Positions 7,495 through 10,979 of a DNA stretch of 10,979 bases are shown one piece after another (position 1 is the first letter of the stretch; every line of letters begins with the position of its first letter). Source of the stretch: Planctomycetia bacterium. GTDB taxonomy: Bacteria > Planctomycetota > Planctomycetia > Gemmatales > Gemmataceae. A program made the translations under genes and the position numbers. The stretch spans positions 1 through 10,979 of the forward strand of contig JANXSH010000635.1 in NCBI GenBank assembly GCA_025356615.1, written 5' to 3'. The notes under the pieces were generated by a model that was not told where the DNA came from, did no database searches, and was given only the letters and a program-made list of their open reading frames with translations.

Positions 7495-7558
7495 ACTCGC
7501 CGCGCCGACCCGGCCACCCGTGGCTGATGTAGATGTCCGTTCTTCGGGAGGATTTCGT

Positions 7559-8149
7559 ATGCAGGATCTATCCAATGGCTACGACAGTGCGGCAGGCGCC
7601 TACATGGCCCGCCGACGAACCGTTCCTATCGGCCTGACGACTGTCCGCGAATGGGCACGATGCTTCCCACGGGGAGCAACCATCCTCGACCTCGGCTGCG
7701 GTAACGGCGTGCCCATCACGCAGGCGTTGATCGAGGAGGGTCATTCGGTCTATGGAGTCGATGCGTCCGCCACGATGACAACCGCGTTCCGTGACCGTTT
7801 TCCGCACGCGCAGATCGTCTGCGAGTCGGTCGAACAGTCTCGCTTCTACTCTCGAACCTTCGATGGCGTGGTCGCGTGGGGGTTGATGTTCCTGCTGTCG
7901 CCCGAGGCGCAGCGGGCCTTGATTTCCCAGGTCGCTGCGGTGTTGAACGCCGGCGGTCGGTTCCTGTTCACCTCGCCGGAACAAGCCTGCACCTGGGCCG
8001 ACTTGCTGACCAACAGCCCGTCGGTATCGCTCGGTTCCAGTGCCTACGAGGCGGCCCTCATCGACGCGGGCCTGACACTGGTCGGGAGGCACCGCGATGA
8101 GGGAGACAACCACTATTACGATGCCGCCAAGTTGCTAGTGCGAAGCTGA
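7559..8149 (+). CDS. Class I SAM-dependent methyltransferase
   Basis: A 196-residue protein with a single Rossmann-type methyltransferase domain. Motif I is TILDLGCGNG (41-50), followed by the acidic end of strand 2 in VYGVDAS (64-70), FDGVVAWGLMFLL (101-113) at strand 4 and LNAGGRFLFTSPE (129-141) at strand 5. The N-terminal GYDSAAGAYMARR helix is typical of small-molecule methyltransferases of the Methyltransf_11/25 type. The substrate cannot be told. ATG 7559 follows GGGAGG (7546-7551) with seven-base spacing, so the longer frame from 7463 is discarded. It sits between a truncated oxidoreductase copy and a broken toxin gene, which suggests arrival in, or survival from, a rearranged segment rather than a metabolic partnership. 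Confidence 0.87.
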   Translation: MQDLSNGYDSAAGAYMARRRTVPIGLTTVREWARCFPRGATILDLGCGNGVPITQALIEEGHSVYGVDASATMTTAFRDRFPHAQIVCESVEQSRFYSRTFDGVVAWGLMFLLSPEAQRALISQVAAVLNAGGRFLFTSPEQACTWADLLTNSPSVSLGSSAYEAALIDAGLTLVGRHRDEGDNHYYDAAKLLVRS

Positions 8150-8214
8150 TTGCGCTGACCTCGCACTCCAACGGGCCACGGCTTCCGCCGCGATTCCTGT
8201 CCTCGGAGAAGGGA

Positions 8215-8377
8215 GTGACGCTGATCGACACACAGGCGTATCTCTGGTTCGTCTGGGATGACTCGCAGCTATGCTTGTTCGACCGATTGTTGATCGATCA
8301 GGCATTGATCGAGTACATTCCCATCGTCAGCGGGGACACGGCCTTCGATCTCCTACGGCGTCTATCGACTGTGGTAG
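8215..8377 (+). pseudogene. Degraded PIN-domain (VapC-like) toxin
   Basis: Two separate ends of a PIN RNase are joined in one frame. The start is TLIDTQAYLWFVWDDSQL, as in the LLDTHALLW N-terminus with its first catalytic Asp. The end is FDRLLIDQALIEYIPIVSGD, as in the DPFDRLLIAQALxxxLPLVSxD C-terminal half. The roughly 75-80 residues that normally lie between are missing at about 8270-8276. Four bases (CTCC, 8350-8353) stand where three are expected. Restoring the frame gives YGVYRLW followed by TAG 8375-8377, the usual VapC ending, so there is also a +1 frameshift. The start is GTG 8215 after GGAGAAGGGA. No antitoxin gene is visible in the 65 bp upstream. It is non-functional as it stands. 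Confidence 0.75.
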
Positions 8378-8440
8378 GGACGACGACTCTCGAGCTTCGT
8401 AAAACGAATTCGAGCCACCACACTCGAGGAGTTTACGTCC

Positions 8441-9466
8441 ATGATCCGTATCGGCATCGCAGGCATTGGCTTCATGGGCCGGATCCATTTCCTCGGCGCG
8501 AGGAAGCTCCGCGGGGCGGCGGTTGTTGCCATCTGTAGCCGGGACAAGGCGAAGTTGGCGGGAGACTGGACGAACACGCGCGGCAACTTCGGCCCGCCAC
8601 CCGGCACGGTGGACCTCGGCGCGTGCAAGCGGTACGAGCGGTTCGAGGAGATGGTCGCCGACCCGGACATCGACCTCATCGATATCTGCACGCCGACCCA
8701 CCTGCACCCCGAGATGGCCATCCCTGCGCTCCAGGCGGGCAAGCACGTCTTCGTCGAAAAGGCCATCGCCTTGACGACGGGGGACGCCGACGCGATGGTC
8801 GCGGCGGCGAAGAAGGCGGGGCGACTGCTCATGGTCGCGCACGTCCTGCCCTTCTTCCCCGAGTTCCGCTTCCTCGACGAGGCCATCCACGGAGGGGCCT
8901 TCGGCAAGCTACTCGGCGGGCACTTCACGCGCGTCATCTCCCGCCCCGACTGGTCGTCGGACATCGGCGACGCGAGCAAGACCGGCGGCCCGGCGGTAGA
9001 CCTCCACATCCACGACACCCACTTCATCGGCCTCGTCGCCGGCGTGCCATCGCGAGTCCAATCGTCCGGCATCGTCGCCGCAGACGGGTCGGTCGAATAC
9101 CTGACGACGCAATACCTCTACGACGACGGCCCCGTGATTTCCTGCTCCAGCGGCGCGATCGCGACGGCGGGGCGGTCGTTCGTCCACGGCTTCGAAGTCT
9201 ACCTCGAGAAGGCCACGATGGCGCACTCTTCCTCGGGTCTACCCCTGACCGTATACTCGGCGGACGGCACCTCGGCGGTTCCTGATCTCGGCGGGTCGGG
9301 CGATCCCGTCGATTCGTTTACCGCAGAGTTGCAGGCGGCCGTCGAAGGCGTGCGCTCCGGTCGGACGCCACGCCTTCTCAGTGGCGAGCTGGCGCGAGAC
9401 GCCCTCGTCCTGTGCCACCGCGAGTGCGAATCGGTGAAGACGGGGAAGGCCGTCCGCGTGAAGTGA
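8441..9466 (+). CDS. Gfo/Idh/MocA-family oxidoreductase
   Basis: A 341-residue NAD(P)-dependent dehydrogenase-type protein, normal in length for the family, which acts on sugars, inositols and related polyols. The nucleotide-binding loop GIAGIGFMG is at residues 5-13, CTPTHLH at 83-89, and the family's EKP motif appears as EKA at 106-108, keeping the Lys but losing the Pro. The C-terminal catalytic region carries GGPAVDLHIHDTH (182-194), with the conserved Asp187 and His191. ATG 8441 follows GAGGAG (8426-8431) at nine bases. The substrate is not predictable. A truncated paralogous copy of its first 28 codons lies 1030 bp upstream. The next, broken small gene starts 4 bp after its stop, suggesting former co-transcription. 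Confidence 0.93.
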   Translation: MIRIGIAGIGFMGRIHFLGARKLRGAAVVAICSRDKAKLAGDWTNTRGNFGPPPGTVDLGACKRYERFEEMVADPDIDLIDICTPTHLHPEMAIPALQAGKHVFVEKAIALTTGDADAMVAAAKKAGRLLMVAHVLPFFPEFRFLDEAIHGGAFGKLLGGHFTRVISRPDWSSDIGDASKTGGPAVDLHIHDTHFIGLVAGVPSRVQSSGIVAADGSVEYLTTQYLYDDGPVISCSSGAIATAGRSFVHGFEVYLEKATMAHSSSGLPLTVYSADGTSAVPDLGGSGDPVDSFTAELQAAVEGVRSGRTPRLLSGELARDALVLCHRECESVKTGKAVRVK

Positions 9467-9470
9467 TACG

Positions 9471-9857
9471 ATGGAGGCGGGAACTTGCTTCTTGATAGTC
9501 GATAAGCAGATGGATGACCATTTATGGGTTGTCCTGTCCGATCCCAAGGTGGACGACTAAAAGGTTCTGGTCGTGAACCTGAACACACCGACCGAAAAGA
9601 AGGAGAAGGTATGCCTTCTCCAACCCGGTGATCATCCCTGGATTCGGAAGACGACCTGCGTCAACTACGCGGACTCCTGGGTGCAACCACTCGCCCAGTT
9701 CCTCGAGTGGAAGCATAAGGGCATCATCGAGTTGGTCGACCCAATGCCGGTAGCCGTCTTGGAGAGGATGCGCCAAGCGGTTCTCGACTCCACGCGAATT
9801 CCAATGGATAATGCCAACCTACTGCTCGCGCAAGGACTGGTTGACGATGAAGAATAG
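9471..9857 (+). pseudogene. Small hypothetical gene interrupted by an in-frame TAA
   Basis: One continuous reading frame from ATG 9471 (or ATG 9510) to TAG 9857 would encode 128 codons, but TAA at 9558-9560 stops it at codon 30. The two sides read naturally as one protein: DDHLWVVLSDPKVDD, stop, KVLVVNLNTPTEKKEKV, then LQPGDHPWIRKTTCVNY. This looks like a family of small proteins pairing an HLWVVxSDP strand with a V(V)NLT strand and a PGDHP motif. The beta-rich start reminds me of MazF/PemK-like folds, but I cannot name it. A 94-residue product from GTG 9573 is formally possible, yet it would lack the first strands and has no good Shine-Dalgarno. Recoding is not suggested by anything visible. 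It begins 4 bp after the oxidoreductase stop. Confidence 0.65.
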
Positions 9858-9871
9858 TTCGAGGTGTAGCG

Positions 9872-9892
9872 GGGAACGACTTGGTCGCTTCC
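9872..9892. terminator. Hairpin between convergent genes
   Basis: GGAACGAC (9873-9880) pairs with GTCGCTTCC (9884-9892) around a TTG loop, with one bulged C at 9888. It lies in the 74-bp gap between the convergent broken small gene and the secreted-protein gene, where a terminator is expected. There is no clean T-run on either strand, so an intrinsic terminator is only possible. Confidence 0.3.
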
Positions 9893-9931
9893 GTCTTCGA
9901 GACCCTCTTGATTCATCTGTCTCAAATCTCC

Positions 9932-10672
9932 TCACTTCTTCGCCGGCTTCCCGTTGAGCCAGTCCGCGAGGCTGACACGGATATCCTTCGTGTCGCCCGC
10001 CTTGACGACGGCGGCGTTGGCCTTCTCGATCAGGTTGCGCTCGAGGGACGGCTTCGCCTGCTTGACGATGCCCAACATCACTTCGCCCATCACCTTGGCC
10101 GCGTCTCCGCCGACCCCGGCGGTGTGTTCGACGACGACGTTGTCGTAGCCGAACGACGACGACAGGACGCGCATGCGGACGATCATGTCGGGCAGCCAAC
10201 TCTCGCTCTTTTCGACCCGCGTGACCAGCTCGCAGGCGAGCGCCAGCTTGACCCGCATCCGCGCGCGGGTACTGCCCGAGTAGAGCCGGACCCCCGTGTT
10301 CCACGTCTGGCGCTCGAGATCGACCTGGGCGTCGAACGCCAGGTTGATCGTGAACGCCTTGCGCGACCTCTCCTTGACCATGTCATCGACGGTGAGCCTC
10401 ATCGTCCGGTCGAGACTCTTCGACGTGATGCGTAGCTTCATCCACCGCCCGTCGTTCCTCAGCTTCCCGCGTGGCCCCTTTTTCTGAAGGTTCCACTTCT
10501 TGTCGTCGGCATAGAGCGGGTCGGGGAGTAGTTCCACGACCAGCGCCCGAATCTGAGCCGCGAGCGCTGCGGACTCTTCGGCCGTCGCCCGTTCCGGCGG
10601 CGCGACGGCAGCGCTTGGCGCGAGGGGCAACAACAGGACGAGAAGACCCAGCATCACCTCGACGGCACGCAT
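9932..10672 (-). CDS. Secreted protein of unknown function
   Basis: A 246-residue protein that I do not recognise. It starts with a clear signal peptide: MRAVEVM, then the hydrophobic core LGLLVLLLPLAPSAAVA, with likely cleavage near residues 22-24, so it is exported. No lipobox cysteine is seen. The mature part has an Ala/Glu-rich helix (about 30-50), a basic patch (KKWNLQKKGPRGK, about 58-70) and alternating hydrophobic segments suggesting a beta-rich core (about 78-190). A helix-rich tail (about 190-230) precedes the basic GKPAKK end. ATG 10672 is preceded by AGGAGT at five bases. It is convergent with the genes to its left and stands alone in the window. Its high GC resembles the rest of the chromosome rather than the rearranged segment. 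Confidence 0.85.
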   Translation of the reverse strand: MRAVEVMLGLLVLLLPLAPSAAVAPPERATAEESAALAAQIRALVVELLPDPLYADDKKWNLQKKGPRGKLRNDGRWMKLRITSKSLDRTMRLTVDDMVKERSRKAFTINLAFDAQVDLERQTWNTGVRLYSGSTRARMRVKLALACELVTRVEKSESWLPDMIVRMRVLSSSFGYDNVVVEHTAGVGGDAAKVMGEVMLGIVKQAKPSLERNLIEKANAAVVKAGDTKDIRVSLADWLNGKPAKK

Positions 10673-10941
10673 GACGGACTCCTGGCGTGAGCGGCGGCCT
10701 CTCTTATCCCGGATCGAGTGATATCGCCCTTCCTCGATCGGGTCAACATCGCAACGCGATACCTGCCCAGGCTACCCAGCCTTTCCTTTCGGAACATTTG
10801 ATACGGTCTTCATGTTGCGGTTGGTCAAATCCTGCGGGATCCGTCATCCGCGCAGGCTGTGCCGGTCGATTGAAAGGGTGGGATCGCAGCGATTCCACTG
10901 TGTATACTCAGGCACACATGGGCAATCTGGAGAGATCGAGT
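10673..10941. other. Intergenic region with one hairpin and a weak promoter-like box
   Basis: I see no credible gene in this stretch. It contains an inverted repeat at 10831-10856: CCTGCGGGAT pairs with ATCCGCGCAGG around a CCGTC loop, with one bulged G. No T-run follows. TATACT at 10903-10908 resembles a -10 box for the possible gene starting at 10942, but no -35 element lies at proper spacing. Confidence 0.4.
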
Positions 10942-10979
10942 ATGCTCGGAAAACGATTGCTCTCTCGGGTGGGATCCTG
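10942..10979 (+). CDS. Possible start of a rightward gene, cut by the window edge
   Basis: ATG 10942 follows GGAGAGA (10929-10935) and opens MLGKRLLSRVGS to the end of the window. A second in-frame ATG at 10918 has a poorer upstream sequence. The basic-then-hydrophobic beginning would suit a signal peptide, but twelve codons cannot identify a product. Confidence 0.3.
   Translation, partial: MLGKRLLSRVGS

Noticed and set aside
7345..7527. 60-residue frame with Phe-Phe-Val repeats as a membrane peptide
   Set aside because: The repeated residues come from reading the 9-bp intergenic repeat in frame, and the rest is the truncated Gfo/Idh fragment.
8138..8166. Inverted repeat GTGCGA/TCGCAC across the end of the methyltransferase gene as a terminator
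   Set aside because: It has only six base pairs, a 17-base loop that includes the stop codon, and no T-run.
8389..8414. Imperfect hairpin CTCGAGCTTCG/CGAATTCGAG ahead of the oxidoreductase
   Set aside because: The arms need a bulge and a mismatch. It lies after a dead gene and before the Shine-Dalgarno without a T-run, so a regulatory role is not supported.
1..10979. CRISPR array, insertion sequence or integrase
   Set aside because: No regularly spaced direct repeats of CRISPR size and no transposase or recombinase motifs were found on either strand.

Overview
The window reads as chromosomal DNA from a GC-rich, free-living bacterium. The very large HEAT-repeat/DUF4132 protein, the Gfo/Idh/MocA oxidoreductase, the secreted protein of unknown function and a TTCTTCGTG-type intergenic repeat all suit a planctomycete (Gemmata-like). 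That placement is inference; there is no rRNA or marker gene here.

Left part (111-6373, all minus strand, transcribed leftwards). A CysQ/inositol-monophosphatase-family phosphatase comes first. After an 85-bp gap follows a tight two-gene unit separated by 4 bp: a 140-residue protein and a 1650-residue HEAT/DUF4132/DUF7737-type protein. The 140-residue protein is the most interesting object in the window. Its ends look like a MoaD/ThiS/ubiquitin-type beta-grasp fold, and it finishes exactly in Leu-Ala-Gly-Gly-stop. DUF4132 proteins are known from the E. coli yeh cluster (MolR/YehI with a MoxR ATPase, a vWA protein and a SWIM protein). A DUF4132 giant paired with a possible diglycine-tailed Ubl may be a little-described module. 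A dense G-quadruplex motif lies just past the end of the unit.

Middle (6374-7296). A short divergent intergenic region carries a perfect 10-bp-arm palindrome. It leads into uppP (undecaprenyl-diphosphatase), which starts at a GTG with a clear Shine-Dalgarno.

Right-centre (7297-9931). This stretch is a small gene graveyard mixed with intact genes: a three-unit 9-bp tandem repeat, an 84-bp 5' fragment of a Gfo/Idh/MocA gene, an intact SAM methyltransferase, a PIN-domain (VapC-like) toxin remnant with a central deletion and a +1 frameshift, the intact Gfo/Idh/MocA oxidoreductase from which the fragment is a diverged paralogous copy, and a small gene split by an in-frame TAA.

Right end (9932-10979). 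A convergent gene encodes a signal-peptide protein of unknown function. It is followed by about 270 bp of apparently non-coding DNA with one hairpin, then the possible first 12 codons of a rightward gene cut by the window edge.
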